Both the position numbers and the translations under genes were made by a program. A DNA stretch of 64,000 bases from Phalacrocorax aristotelis (taxonomy: Eukaryota > Chordata > Aves > Suliformes > Phalacrocoracidae), in NCBI RefSeq assembly GCF_949628215.1, contig NC_134276.1, forward strand, positions 69,108,233 to 69,172,232, given 5' to 3'. The notes under the pieces were generated by a model that had not been told where the DNA came from, made no database searches, and worked only from the letters and a program-made list of their open reading frames with translations. Shown piece by piece: positions 10,417-25,700 of the stretch. The number at the start of each line of letters is the position of its first letter. The first letter of the stretch is position 1.

Positions 10417-13400
10417 CTTCTACTGTGCAGCGTTTGCTGGAAGGAAAATCCTATACGTGAAGCCATATGGATTCCCGGTGGCATAGCTTAGTGGCTTTTT
10501 GGCTTCACCGTTTTCAGGCGGGGAGTGTGCAGGGAGTGTTTTCAGTAGGGTTCGCCTGCTCAAAGAGAGCTTCAATAGATATGTTTAGAGAAGCAGTGCT
10601 TTCCAGGAATTTAAATGAGACCTTTTTTGGGGGTTGCTTTTCAAGGCTGTTCTATTAGTTCTGTATTTGCTTTTGCAGATTGCGCTTATAAATAGTTAGG
10701 CAGCCGTATTAGCGTATAGAAATCGATATTCTCAAAGGGTTAAAAAAAAAAAAGGTCTCTGCAAATTTACCTCTAATAAGCAGCGTAGATCACTTTTGTG
10801 GTCTGCTTATGTATTTTATCAGGAACGTTATCATCTCTAATACTCAGTTTATTCTGTCACGGTAATGCGTTTCAGCTGGTACTAGAAAAAATTCTGATGA
10901 GGTTACTCTTTCAAGTAATTGAGTTGATAACTGTTGGAGTAAGATTTAGTCATCTCATTTCTTCATGTGGAGAGAAATGTTAAGTGATAGGCAGGAGGCA
11001 GTAGCAAACCTCAAGGTTAAGGTTTTTGCTCGTTTTTCAATCTGATTTTCCTTTTTCAGTCGTGCAAACTTTCTGAACTTTAACCCTTTGCAATGAAACT
11101 TTCCAGGCGTGGTGTCTGCATCCAGGTAATTTTAATACATATATATGTATATATCTTTTTTGTTTGGAAAACTCATGCTAAAATAATCCAGCTGAGTTTG
11201 ATACTGTGGGACTTTTGGATATGGGGAAAGAATTGCTACATTTTTTCCATTTTAAAAATGAAGCTCTTGCGGGTTTGGTTTTTTTTTTTAACAGGGTGTT
11301 TTATTATTATTTTAAATTTGAAGTTTAGTTTAGAGGTATTTTTCCTTCATATGTGTTTTCCGCTTAAAATACAGTTTGGCTGGAAATCTTGCAGTGGTTA
11401 CCTACTGGTTTTGTGCGTGTCTTGTTAAGACCAAAAGCTGCTCTACTGGGAAAAGATGTGCTATTTGTTGCTGAATGAGAAGCTCTGATAAGGGGTCTGG
11501 AGGTGAGCTCCTGCCTGTGCATTCAAACCCAAGCATATTCGGAACTGATTCTGCAGCTGACAACAAAGGGGCGTCTTGGCAGACACCTCTGCTGGAGCAG
11601 GCAGGGCTCCCCTTGCCATTTGCTGTGGAAGTGCTGGATTTGAGATCTTGTAAGTGAAGACTTTGAACTATTTGTAGGCAGAAGTCTTTGGTGATGGAGT
11701 TTAGGACCTCCACAACTCCTGATGTGGTAGTCAGAGAACTCTTCTACAGTTTGTCTGGGCAGAGGACGGGATTTCCCAGCATTGTCCACACTGCACATTC
11801 AGAGTTGGAGGATGCATACGAAATGTTAGAGGTTTGTTGCAAAGTCGCAGACCTCTACATCTATTTTGCGATGTGTTTTCTACTGAGGAAAGGAAGAGAA
11901 AGGCCAAACAATAGAGAAAGTGTTATAAAAACTTTCTAAAAGGAGTTTAAAGAGGTGTTAGGATTGCATACGTAACCGTCTCAGTGGAAGGATGTTATGG
12001 ATAAAGTTGTATGTTCACCTTATCTCTGTCCTTCTTTGAAATCTGCAAGATGATTGTTATATGCCCTCTTAGATGAAACATAGTTGTGCATAAAAAAAAA
12101 TCTGGAGATGCCGTTTCCTGATTTAAAATTGAGAAAGCAAAATGGAAAATAATTGCAATCCTACAGAATTTTGTTTTCTATTTCAGATTACTGAGATGAG
12201 GTAAATCAGCATCCTTTTGGTAGCATCCTAATGATTGCATTGTGAATTGATGCTGTGTATGTTAGTTACTGCATATACTAGTGGAGCATGCTGGAATTTA
12301 CATACATTGTTGGAATACTGCTGGTCCATCAGAAATTGTAGGCAGATCTTTCTGCGGAAATGTTCAGATTGTGTTTTGGGAACTTCTCTGTATTTCCTAA
12401 GCAATTGGCTGGTGGTCTACAGAGGAGTACTTGGGCATATGGTGTTGGCTCATTTTCCATGTATTTAGCTACTAATGGCATTAAAAGAAGCCAAAATATA
12501 TTAACTACCTCTCTAATATTAATTATCTTGATAAGAAACTGCTGCAAATACTATTAAAATTGCAGATGTATACAAATGCTGTGTGATCAGTGTGAAGGCA
12601 AATCCAGAGATCAGCAGGAGATCTGTTGACCTGTGGAGGTCTGTTGAGATGCTGTTGCTGCTACAAAAAGAACTGGATGCCCCTGTGACACCGTAACTTT
12701 GGAACAAAGACGTAGGGACTTGATTCAAGGAATGGAAAATCTGGCTTTGCTGCGGCTTTCATAGTGCAGAAATAATTTTTGTCGAGTAAGACTGCCGGCT
12801 TCCTCGGAGTAAAGGTTTACAACCCTTAAATAGCTCTTCCTGACACTAAGCAGTATCCCTTTCATGTGTTTGAAGTGTGTTAGAAAGGCTGGCTAGTAAC
12901 GTTGGTACTGGTGAATGAAACAGAAAGAAATTTACATCATCAGATACTTTTCTTTAAATTATTTCCCTTGTTGTTAGTTATTACCAAGCATTAGACTGCC
13001 ACACTTGAATATAATTAATGTAGTAAATGGTTTATTAGGCACCATCTGAACTTTTGTCTTGTTTAATTATAGAAGCTTAGTGCAGTGGTCTGTGTACAAT
13101 ATTCAGCCTGAATAATTGCTTTCAGACTTTTATCTGACCATAGTTATTTTTGGAGCAGCTGCATGCGTGGCTTTTTCCTGAACTTTGCACTTTTTAGGCT
13201 CTCGTTTGCAGTAGTGCCACTACATTTCCAATTTGCGTAACTAAAAGTAGTTGCTCTGATTTTGCTGGTAGTAATTTAGAGCAATTGTTCTTAGTGCTAT
13301 CATATGGTAATGTTTTGGTCTTCCTTAAAACTCTATTGTTCATATTTAGGTGTCCTCCAAACCATGACACAAATGGGAGAGTTGCAATTCCTGGTTTTTT

Positions 13401-13740
13401 TTTTTCTGAAAGTTTTTAAATGGTTACTGAAGTTAAGAGTATTTCTTCCAGTGACATTGTGTGTCATGAAAATTATTTTAAGAATGTAAAAGTAGCGGCA
13501 TGGGATGAAATCTGCGCCACAAAGAGTTTACAGTAAAGGATTCAGATATGGCAACCCCTGCTTCATGTGCTTAATCTTGGATATTAATTCCATAATAAAC
13601 GGAATTTATTAGAACTCACGGTGTCATACTTAGGGTACAAGATCCTATGAAAAGCTGACTACAACTACCATATTATACCTGAGAATAATGTACAAAGCCC
13701 TGATATTTGTTACAGGCCATTTTGTGTTTTGGATCCCGTC

Positions 13741-13765
13741 TTTTCTATGGTGCAACCATAGAAAA
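13741..13765. repeat. Perfect 10-bp inverted repeat with 5-nt loop
   Basis: The arms TTTTCTATGG (13741-13750) and CCATAGAAAA (13756-13765) are exact reverse complements around TGCAA, inside intron 1. No surrounding transposon ends were recognised. Confidence 0.75.
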
Positions 13766-16700
13766 CTGATTTCCTTCATCAGTAACGCTCTGAGAAAAGT
13801 AATTTTGAAAGTAAGTTCAGATTTATTTTTATTTGGTCTTCAGTGCTTCAATAGTTGACTTTGCGGGCAAAGCATGCCAACATCGTTATGTCTGTTGGAT
13901 ACCTTTTTTTCAAAGATTGGCTACTTCCAGGAGGATAAACGCTTGAAGAGTTGAATGTCAGGGAGTGGTTGCCAGTGTTCTTGAGGAGGGTCCTTGACCT
14001 TGGGAACTCGCTCTTGACAGATGCTCTGACAGAGCCTGTTTGCCTATAGGTCTTCAAAGCCCGCTTCAACACCAGTCACGTTGGAGAGGCCAACTCTTTG
14101 GCCAGAGGCTTGGTGGGAGCTGGGGAGGTGGGGCAGAGCTGGGCTCTGGGATGTGGTGGACTGGATTGCTGTTCCATTTCACTGGAGATGCGACCTTACA
14201 GCTGGTTGTGTGTGTTATTGCATTGTGCTTTCTGGAAGGTCACACTTCAGAAATCTAAATGTAAATGAAAAGTAAATGTTATTCATTACATAGCTCTGCG
14301 ATTGTCATCGGAGTAGGATTCACCGCAGGTTTCGTACAGTCCACTGTTTATTGTATTAAATTGTATAGATACTGTCTGAGATTAGGGCGCTTTATAGCTA
14401 GCGTTGTGAAGGGACTGTGAGTGCTCTCTGGGGACTGAACATAAAATCAGGTGAACCAAATGGCTGTTCGCTATGGAAAGTTTCTTCTTCCCTTGTGATA
14501 CGTATCTGTTGGGGTGGAAGACAGGTGGCCCACCACACCTAGAGGACTTCGTGAGGTGGGGTGATTTGTTCTGCAACTTTGTAAAATCATGATGTTGTTG
14601 ACAGAGCCAAAGGTCTGGGAGGGTATAAAATTTGATGAGGAATCTTTACAGGAGGATCCTTAGTTTAAAGGCGCTCTGCTATGCTAAGTTCTGTATTTAA
14701 TTTTGGTGGTGGAGTTGCCTTTCAGTCTGTCACTGCAAGGACTGATTTTGGTCTGGCAACTGTCCTATCTGTCCTTCAGCAAAGGCTCTGATCCTCTCTA
14801 TGAAATACCAGGTCTCTTCTGCCCATGATGTTCTGCCTAAGAGACAGGGACCAAAGTACAAACCTTATGTGTGTAAAAAGCTAGTGATGTGCTCCACAAT
14901 CGTGGTCCAAAATGCCCTATGTCTTTGCATAATCAAGTAGTGCAGAATCCGACATTCTTTTATGAGGCTGATTACTAGGTAAGAAGATGCTTGTTTAAAG
15001 TGCTGTTTCAACACAGTGCATTGCAAATCTGAAAAATATTGTAGGTATTTTATAATTCAACATGCAGAGCAGGAGGTTTTTGGCTCTGGACTGGCAATGG
15101 GATATCGGGCTATTCACCCTTACGCTGGGGCGGTGAATGGAGGGCAGTAACAAATGAAAGCTGTTACCATCTGATGCCTGTTTAGTCACCTGTGAAATGT
15201 GGTTTCTAATAGACAGGTTTCCACATCATAGGAGCAGCTACTGCAATTAGATGAGCAGAGCCAGCCCCCTTGTAGAAAGACTCGTTAGACTGGCTAACAA
15301 GCACATCATGCCTCATCTTAGCCTAAAACCGATCCCGCCAGTTAAATGTTTCCAAACACAGCGTAGGGACCCATGATTGCTAATCGTGCTCTGTCTGCTG
15401 GTGGAGAAAGAGCACGTTTTATTGTTGGAGCTGTTGGCCTGTCTCTCCTAGAAAGGCTTAATCTGTAAAAGCAGAAAAAAGCAGAGCACACAGCAGCATC
15501 CATGAGGTCCTGGCTGCACCTGAAGTTGCTTGCAAAATGTTTAAAGGCTTCACTGGGTTTAGGATTTCATCCTGTGGAAGCATTATAGAGGGCACACTGT
15601 ATCTCCCAGTGAAGCTAATCACGTCCAGACTTTGTAGTAGTTACTGACAAATTGGCTGAGAAGTCGGTGATGAATTTTAACAAATTAGTTTTCTTTGAAT
15701 GCAAGCTCACGCATGCCAATTATAGCAGTATGCCTATGATAAAATTAGGGATTGCTTTTCTTTAAGCTTCAAATCTGCTGGTGGCTGATTATTTTTTCCA
15801 GTGTCATTGTAAGGGTGGGGGGTATGAACCCAGAAGTGCTCTTTCTCCCCCAAAATACCCTAAATAACAAGGAAATGTTCAAAGTGGTAGCAAAATTTTT
15901 TTTCTAGTGGTTAAAGGGGTATTTAACATATTGTATCGTACAGTCTGGAAGGCCTCTAGTATCTTCAGTGGAGTACAGACCTGATACCTAGACCCATAAA
16001 ACCAGGGAGGGGTCTTGCACCACTTCTAAGAAGCCTTTGGACCTGGACCCCTGTGTTTCCTAGTTTGTATTACAGCTGCAGGCTCCTTTCAACAGGAGAC
16101 AATAAACTGGGGTGGCAGGAAACAAAGCTCTTAGGAAACATATGTGAGTTGGGTCATATTTTGATGTATTGAAGATGCTGGTTTTAAAACAAAGCCCGCT
16201 TGGGCTAAATATATCATGAGGCGTTATAGAAGAAGCATTAAGAGGAAGAGGAGCACAGGAATTATTTGAAGAAAGCAGTGTACACTATGTGATTTTTATT
16301 TTTTTTTCTGAAGATTGTGGTGCTAGTGTAGGAATTGCATTACAGCTGGTAGACAAGAAGCATTATTTCTTAAGAACACAAATGTCGTTTATAGGAAAAC
16401 CAAGCAGTGACATGTTTTTAGGTATTTAACTTGGATATGCAAATGGATGCAAGGCCATGATCTAACTACCTTGACTTCACATACAGACCTTATATTAGCA
16501 CAGCTGAAGGGCACAGAATATCAAGGGTGGTTTTACACTGATGAGTTTGCATGGCTGTAGCTGCATGGTGTTGACATTTTCTTTATAATATGCCACCTTT
16601 TTTTTTTCAGAAGCATATCATTCACCCATAAAACACATGTTCTGATTTAAAGCATAGTTAAAAGGTCTACGTAGTGGAAGGAGTAGTTTTACTAAGTATA

Positions 16701-19700
16701 AAAATGATTGCTTTGACAAAACAGAGAATAATGTGGCATTAGCAGAGAGAACTCACTTTTTTTTCTTTTTTTTTTTTGCTTAACATGCATAACTCTCAGT
16801 ACCCTTAGATTTAAAAGACATTTAGAAAAAGATATTTAGAAAACTTGAAGTCCCTTAAAAGATTGTTTCTTTCATTATCTTGACAAACCTTGAAAAGTAG
16901 TTTCTGTGCCTGCATAGTGATTATGTTTCAGAAACAGTACTTAGGGATTTTATTATGTGCTGAAACATATGTTTATAAAAAAGACTATAACCTGGTGGAA
17001 AAAGTGTCTTATAATAATAAACCTGTCGATGGGCCATATGCTGCCATTAGTATGTTTGAAAAAAATAAATTCTTCTGCAAGTGTTAAGTAAGTTTACAGC
17101 CCAAGTGTTAAGTTAGGGTCAGACTGCGACTGGCCCGCTGTGGATTGAGAGGGGGAGGAAAGTGCAAGCAGATCTTCCTCATGCTCTTTTCATTAGCTCC
17201 CACAGCGGCCGGCAAGGTGGAGCAGGGTAGCACCCCTTCCTGAAGGGCAGTCAGTGGAGGCAGGAGCTCCGTGGGAGACCGCGAGAAGTCCTCCTGCTGC
17301 AGCTTTCCTTGGCTCTCCGCAGGTTTGTGCCGACCCAGCGCAGGGCTGTGTTTTTGTAAAACTTGGCTGAGCTTTGCGTGGTCTCTTCTGAGAAAAGCAA
17401 ACCTGAGGTAGGTTATCTGCATTCAAAAGGTGACAGAACAGATATATGAAGCCAGTACAGATAAAAGACGTCAGATGACTATGCAATTGGATGAGGAATG
17501 TGGGAAAAATTTAGCTCTTACTAACTACTAGGTAGATCATTTATATTTCATGGATTTTTATGTGCCTGTATCACCATTTTTGTTTTTGAAATGTAGGTGG
17601 TGTGGTCATGGCAAAATCTTCTGTTTCTGAAGAGCAAAAGTAAGATGCAGTAGGTCAAAGAACGTGTCATTCTCAAAAGGCACTTCTGTGTGGGATCAAC
17701 ATTTGGTAAATGTAGACACTTTCAAGTCTATTCTACTTTGGATGCACTCACATACCTCCTGTGAATGGGAGTCATGCATGTGTGCATCTCCAAAAGAGTA
17801 GGTCTCTTTGTAACTGAGGCATTTTATGTGTAGGAACATACTTCACAAGAAGTGTTTTTAACGTCCTAATGTTTTCCACCACTGATCAGCTGTGCACTGC
17901 TTGTTTTCCTGGCAACTCGGCAGGTGACAGTCATTGTTAAAGAAAATATCAAAGATTAGGGAGAATTGTTTAAAGTAGTTGACCATGCTGAAGGCTGTGT
18001 CAAGAGCTGCATGAGGTTGCTATAGTATCCGTTATCAAAATCAAGATTGTGAACAGAGCAGTCCCTACCAGGAGTGAGTTCCTCACCCACAGTCTTTCCA
18101 GAGTTCATCAAAGCTTTTAGTTTGCTCAGGGGAGATTTGCTTCATGAGAGATGAGATCTTCCCCCTCGGTTTTCCTGCCCAGAAGTCTAATGAGGTATGT
18201 TGTATCTATGAGTACAAGGCTTCTGATCTGGAAGAAGGCCTTGGAACCCGAGGGAGTGGAGCAGAGAGAGGGAGTAAGCTGCAGAAGAAGCACCCAGACC
18301 CAGCATGGAGTTTGCAATCACCGTGGAAATCGAAAATAGATTGGATCAGTAATCCACAGAGGAGGGGGTACCTGGGAGTTATGCGGATGCTCCCCAGGAA
18401 AAGTTTTGTGCACATCAGTGTGCAAGGCTAAGTATGGGTTGAAGGAGTAGTAGGATGACAGCAAGTCTGGGGAGAAAACCATCTGTGCCTGGTGTGTGCT
18501 TACCTTTCCAAGAGAGGCATTTTGGTAGTGGCAAGGCTTGGAAGCACCCTGGGACCGTTTCTCTTCAGTGTGGTGAAATGTAGCTCCTCCACAGAGACCA
18601 TAAAGTCCAGCCAAGTTCTTACACCCAGTTGGACCTGAGGGAAGGGTCCTGGACTTCAGCACTGCCTCCTGAGCGCAGCTGATGAGGTGATTGAGGAGCC
18701 TGCAGTGGGCCAGGCTGGCTTGCCTAGGGTTTATACAAGCCAACATGTGGTGTTAACAACTGCAGTGCTCAGAATTTGCACAAACCCACATTTAGTAATA
18801 AAATAGCCTGCAACTAGTCAAAGGCACCAGTAGTAGCCAAGCAAATTTGGAATGTTGAAGCCAACCATTTTTAAGTTATGATGAGCCAAAAAAAATTAGG
18901 ACACAGTCCAAGAAATGGAGAACACCTCACTTTCCTGGAACTCTCATATCTCCAAGATGTCTTGGCTGATCTACCTCAAACTTTCCAGAGAAGCTTTCCT
19001 TGGCACAAGACCATGACTGTGAAATTTCATGTGACTGGGTTTTACTTTGTTGAAGTTATGAAGGTTAAAACCAGAGTTTGTTATAGAAAGCTAATCTCTC
19101 CATTAGAAATATTTCTGCAGAGTTGATATTCATTCCATCCATAACTGTTCATTGCTATTTCTTGTTCAGGCTGATTGTGTTTTTTCTATTTATTTTAGGT
19201 TTGGTTTTTTTTAAAACAAAACAAAAGGATAAATTCAGAGCAGTATAGCTTGGAGCCAAATTGTGCGTGGCTGTGTACCAGCATACGTGGTAAGGCCGGA
19301 GCATTAGCCCAATATCTGCTGGAGAAGGAGTCACAGTTAGAGTCCTGCTCTCACCTTACTATCACTGGAGAGCTTTTTGGAGCGTCTGGCTTGAGAGCTC
19401 ACTGTTTAATACAGCTTTTTCCTCTCTGCTTGGTAGAAGAGGGTGTCTTTGGTTTAGTTATACTCTCACCCCCGGGTGAAAAATGTTTCTGTTTGATAGC
19501 CATCTTGTCATTCAGGGTTTCCCTAGTGGCAGCTCCTGCTGTGGAAAGCCATGAAGGTGGAAATAGCCTAAGATTGGGATCAGTGTTCTCCACGTGTGCT
19601 CTTGAGCTGTTCTTTGTTTTGTCTAAACATCTGTAGCCTGAAACATCTAGCTGTCAAAATTGCAAAATTTTAGATAGGCATTAGAAAATATAGTGAAAAT

Positions 19701-22700
19701 GTTTGTGGCCATGGAAGTGCTTTTTATTTTTCAAGTTAGGGGCACCTTAGCTGTGACTTAATTCTGTATAGGAGTGAGACTGCTTGTGCTCCAGCCCTTT
19801 CCTGTGCTGAGTGCTGTTTTCTGAATGATGTGAAGACCAAAGCATGCCATTGCAGATCCTTGCTGTTGTTAGATGGAGCCAAATGAGCAAAGGTCTCTAA
19901 AGGTTCTGTGTTTAAAGACACTGAATTAATTTGCCTGAGTCACTTTATAGACAGAGTGAGGAGGGCTGGAATAGATGTCAGGCTGGAATGAGCCCTCACC
20001 CTGAGTTGAGGGCTGAGAGCGTTTGAAGTTGATGCTCAACTGTATTTTCCTTTCCGGGGCTTGAGTTTAAAAGCAGCAGTAGAGACTCGGCAGAAGTCAG
20101 GAGGTGCTGCTTGTGGAAGAGACAAGGTGCTGTTGATTGCTGTTTGGTAGGACTCTCTTTCAGGCGGGACCACCCAGCACCTGCTGAGCTCTGGAGTTCA
20201 TGGGGCCAGGAGGTGCTCCATGTCTGTGCAAGGCGCCGTCTTTGTCCTGTTTGCTGTCTGTGCTGGTGCTAGCATCTGTAGCAGAGGGACATGACTGCTT
20301 CTTGTCTAACACACCCCACACCAAACATACAATTGTCTGTCAAGATACAGTAGGTTATTGTGGGTTAATTCCTGAAAAAAAGGGTGTCTGCATAAAATAT
20401 CTATCAGAAGGTTTTCTATTTGCTCAGGCATTTTATTATTAGGAGCACTAAAAAGACCAACAGAGCCAGTTAAAAATCAATCTGCCCCTATATAGGCATC
20501 CAATGAGAAGAGTGCAGGGTGGGTGTAATGTGATCACAGCTACTTAAACCAGCGATCAGATATACTGCTACAGTCTGCAAAAGCTGCAAGCAGTAGAGGA
20601 ACCCCGCTGAAAACTCCTGGACCACAGAATTAAAATAATTAAGCCTTGCAGTCACTGGAATATATGTTGCTCTTGCAAGGTTGTCATGAGATAAAGGCAG
20701 GCACAGCTAGAGCGCACTGTATATGTGGAACTTCACTGTTGTTGGGTTATGCAGAGGCTCTTGGGGTTTTTTAAAACAATAACTAGTTACAGTCAAAAGT
20801 GCCCTGAGGATTCTTCAGGTGGTAATAGCACCAAAACCGTAGCCATCAAAGAGGAATTGCGAAATAGACATGAGGATGCATCTTTTAAATTCTGAGCTAG
20901 CTCAAGCATCGCTGCACGGCACTGTAGTGCTCTGCATAGAGACTCCTGAATTATTTCTTCAGTAAGCGGGGCCCCGGCGGAGGAGATCACCTCAATGAAT
21001 TTTTATCTTCTTGGCATTTCTAGAAAGTGTGTCTCTGTTCTTCAGACTGCAGAGCTGCAAAGGTTTTAGTTACTACTGGTGCTACTCCATCCTGTGCTTG
21101 CAGATGAAAGTTTCCAAGGAGTCTCATAAACCCGTTGCGCAGGCTGAGAGAAGGCATAGAAAAGTGCATAGCCTGTAATACTGCAATGTTATAGTATTGT
21201 CTACTGCTGCAATAACCCCTGCTGTGTTTGGAAGGTCTCGGGCATACCAGCACCATGTCTAATCAGTCAAGCAGCCAACAGTAATTCATAGCCTTGACTG
21301 CTGAGAAATTCAGCATGGCTAAGATAGACATCTGATCCAGCTCAAGAAAGAAGCTCAAGGCCTCTTTCTACAGTAGTTTGCGTTTTGATAGTGCTACTTT
21401 AACCTTGTTGCTGAATTTGCTCAATTATTTTCTAAAGAATAGTTAAAAAGTATGACACTTCAAAATAATTAAAATACCACCCCCCCTTACATCCTTTATA
21501 TTGTTTCCTCATTTACTGACTTTTAACATTTTAAGTAAATGAGGCAGGAATGCTAACAGCCAGACAATGATACAGCTGTGTGAAGACAATAAAGCTGTTA
21601 GATGGACACTACTGGAGTTTTGTGACTCAAAACTATTATACGTGCTGAATGCGCCCAGGATTAAAGTCAGCCTCGTTATATGTGATTCCCCCCCACCAGT
21701 TGTTTGGAATAGCTATAAAGCAGAAGTGTGGTCAGTAACAGCAGAGCCACGAGAGAGCTGCTCATTACCCCACTGTCCAAGTTTCTCAGAAAGTAATATT
21801 TGATACTACATCAGTTCCACTGTGGTTTTGGAATATAAACTCAAATTGATTTTTTTTCATTCAGATTTGCTAAACAAAACAGTTATGTTTTTGTTCTTTG
21901 AAACACAATACCTTTTTAGGCAAAAGATTCCCCTCATTTTCCATCCATCTGAAGTGAGGTTACAAAAGAAGATGGCAAGTCCTGTGTATGAGCAGTACTT
22001 GGGAAAATGTCAAGTGACTTGGAAACAGGAATGCTGAATAAAAGTGTCATCAAGAAAAAGACAGTTTGGATCAAGACTTGCAGTAATGGTGACTGGTTCA
22101 TAGGTCTTGGAGGTGGTTCAGAATAGGGATGCTACTTCTGAGGTTTTGGAAATCAAGAGGTGGTTATAGTGACATGGCGATGCTGGAGGAAACACACAAC
22201 TGTAATCTGAAGTCATCGTTCGCTGGCTGAAATGCTGGAGAAGTAGCAGCTGTAGAAAGAGTACATAGAGTATGTAAAATATGTATTATATTAACCAAAT
22301 TATATTTTCCAAGAAAGATGGTGCTTTTAGAAAGCGAATGTCATGTATGAAAATCTGGGTTTTTTCCCCGATTCTCTGATGCCCAAGCCAAGTGAAATTG
22401 ATTTTAAACTAGAGACGCCCATGTGCCTGTTTCTTACAACAGTGTGCTTGGCAGAAAAGTGATATATTTGAATTCACATAAACTTGGATTCTCTGACTCT
22501 TAGAAAGGAAACTGTATACGTTACCCACAGACGGAAACGTGGGCTCCTCTACAGTGTGCCCTTGGGCATGTCCTATTTAAGTGGCTTGAAAATATGTGAT
22601 TATTCCTCATGTGCTTGCCCATACTCCGTTTCTTTATGGAGACAGTGACATTTACAGTATCTGCAGTCTGGAATACTGCTTTTGCCATATCTTTTAATGA

Positions 22701-25700
22701 TTATGTCCTTTTACTAAAAAAAAAAAACCAAACCTAAACAGAGACCTTGGCATGGTGATGGTGTAGAAGGTTTAGCAGACACAAATTGTAACCTGCATGT
22801 GGTGATAAAGTTAGAAAACACTTTAAAGAAATCAAGCTTTCCATTTGCTTGATCTGAGCCATACAAATTCTTTTCCTTTAATTTCTCTTCCCTCATGGTA
22901 TAAAACTATGTAAGTCTGTTCATTCTTTCATCAAAAATGATTCAGACCTGAGGGACACTTGTAATTTGGAAGTAATTAGTAAATAAGTCAGATAAATACT
23001 ATCCATTGAGAATTGTGAAAACACATTGGATGGGATTCTTAAAGAGCTGTATCAAATTCGAACAATTAAAGCTTAAAAAAATTATCAGTGGTTAGTATGA
23101 TAAGTCCATTTCATCATAAATTAGTTCACTGTTAATTTCTGGTGCTTTCGGAGCAATCTGAAGAGATTTAGCAATCTCAAAAAGTAGTTAAAAAGAAGTA
23201 GTTAAAACAGAAGAAAGAGAAACCCTGTAAAAGTACAGCATCTTTAGACTAACATGTGGCAGTATCCAGCTACCTGGTTCGCAGTGTGAACTTGGGGCGT
23301 GCGCTGGCAGTCAGCGCTTGTGTGCACGTGCAGTCGGTGGGGCTCTGCGTCCAGCGCTGGACCTCAGGTCTGTGGGGGTGGGTGCTGCCTCCTCCCCAAC
23401 TAACTTCAAGCAGTATTGCTTTTGGTTCTTCTGGGGCACAACGTATTGTCTGATTGCTTGTTTAAGAAAAGCTCAGTGGTGCTAATTTTCTTACGCTGAA
23501 GTCAAAAAACCCCAGCTTGTGTGGCCGCTACTCTTCACAGAAGTGGGAAAGCAGAATGTGAGGTACAAGATATGTTTGAATAAGTGTGGTTTGTAAGTAG
23601 ACCAGTCTACAACTGCTCATAAATTAATTTTAAAATCTTTGTACTCCTCTACTTAAATGTCACTTCAGGATTGAGAGATGCTACAGGATTCTGCTGTAGC
23701 TTTGTATCAGCGCAGGGGTGGGTTACTGGGAAAAGAGCTGTGCCATTCCACCCAGGGAATAACCTGGTGCCTCTCACGACATTCCAGGCTCCGTTAGAGT
23801 TAATATCAGATTTTATATTTGGGGTTTTTCTATCATACAATTCACTATAGTTACTAGAAGTACTATGAAATCGTACAATGCATTATAATAAAGTACAAGT
23901 TACAATGAATTAAGGAAATAACACTATTCCTATACAAAGTTCCTTCTCTTTATTGGATTGGTAAATTTTGTTTAATCAGCTCACCAAACTGAGTTTGGCG
24001 ATTTGGTAGGTTTACTACTAGTGGCAGGATTCCTACCAGTGAGTGTAGATTACCAGCACTTTGCTATACTACCTCATGTCCAAATACAGATTCACAAGAA
24101 TATTGCTCTCTTACCGTGGCCGAGCAGGCACAACAGAGCATTTTGCACAGATGCTGAAAAATCTGAGAAGTTCGAAGTAGACTGAACATAGCTGAACTCC
24201 AGGACTCTCATCACTGCTTGGCATCATTTATGATTGCTGCCAGTATATCTTTTTGCATTTTTATACCCATATTTAGCGTGAACTTCAAAGCATTTTTCTC
24301 CATCATTTAAAAAAAAAAAAAAATCTGATGAAAGTAGGAAGGTTTTGCTTTGCTTGCAGTCATCCTGTATAGTATACCCTATTCCTCCTATAGCAGTTTT
24401 AACTGTTACTAACACATATCTGCTAACATATGCTGACTAGAAATATAGATGCAAATTGGGAAATAAAAGCAAGAATCATGAAAATGTTCGAAATGTTAAG
24501 CATTAGTATTTAGATCAGACTAAATGTTGGTGGTTTTTTTCATTTATTTAGTGTCTGAATGGGATTGAAGTAGGACTAAACCCCATCAACAGAATAGGTT
24601 TGACGGGATTGGGTGTTGCTAAGGAATCAATCTATGTTAAAACAAAGATTTCTTTTTCAGAACAGTCTCTTTTTATTTTAGCAGAGAAAACCTTCTTCTG
24701 ATTGATTTAGGGCAGTGAATTGGCTTCACGTGCTCTCTGCCTTTAGCACTTAAAAGCTGCAAACACGGATTGAGGCTGTATTATGCTAGGCAAGGGGCAA
24801 AACCACATAAAAGTTTGTCTCCCTCACAAACTTTTTTCTCGATTCTCCAAATGGTTGGCTTGAGCATTGCCGATAGCCTTCCTAAAAGGCAGGTGGTGCC
24901 ATGGTGAGGGAAAACTCACGTTTTTTGGGAAGGCCCTGAACCTGAAGAGAAGCAAACATGGACTCAAAAGAGGCTCCCCAGGAGAGCAAGCAGGCGGGTA
25001 TGCTAGGGGAGCATGTACAGACCCCAGCTACTCCTTGCCACAGCCGCGAGGGGGTATGTTCCCATGGGTGCTGAGTTGCCAGTGTGCAGCAAGGGAGAAG
25101 AGGAGAGGGAGAAAGAGGATTTAAGATGTCTGACATCTTGCTGAGAGGATGGCTGTGCTCTGTGCTGGGCAAGATGATGTGCTTCGTCTGCATCTTCTAA
25201 GCAGAGCGTGCAAAAGGTAGGCAGGGGGTTTGCATGTCTTGGCTGCTTAAAGGCAGTCTTAGAAGGAGGGCTTTTTAATGAAATCAGTGATATTTCAAAG
25301 GCCTGCCTGTTGGCTGAAAACCAAAAAAAGACATAGCCAGCATTTGAAATACTAACAAATATTTTAATGAAAATTTTGAGAAGCCCACCTGTTGAAAATT
25401 GAAAGAAGGGAATGTATTACATGTATACTGATTAGCTTCAGACTTCAAAGCCAGTATTTAAATGGAGACTTTCGTCTAGAGGTAAAGGCATGTCAACAAC
25501 CTCTGCCAAGTATCTTAGTAAGAAAAGCATTTACTCTTTCCCAGATTTGTCTGTAATAGCCTGTAGATCTCAAAATACAGGGTTTTAGATTCCGTTGCCT
25601 TTTATGATGGTGAAAATTAGCATCAAATGGTAATGCCACAGCTGTAGCCAGTGAGGATGGGCTCAGAATTAATCTTATCCTGTCATTTCAACTTTTATAA

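Noticed and set aside
14624..14630. TATAAAA in intron 1 as a promoter
   Set aside because: Isolated A/T hexamers are common here, and nothing downstream suggests an exon.
19250..19636. 128-codon plus-strand open frame in intron 1
   Set aside because: No recognisable family, and no good flanking splice sites or Kozak context. Its size is common by chance in 64 kb.
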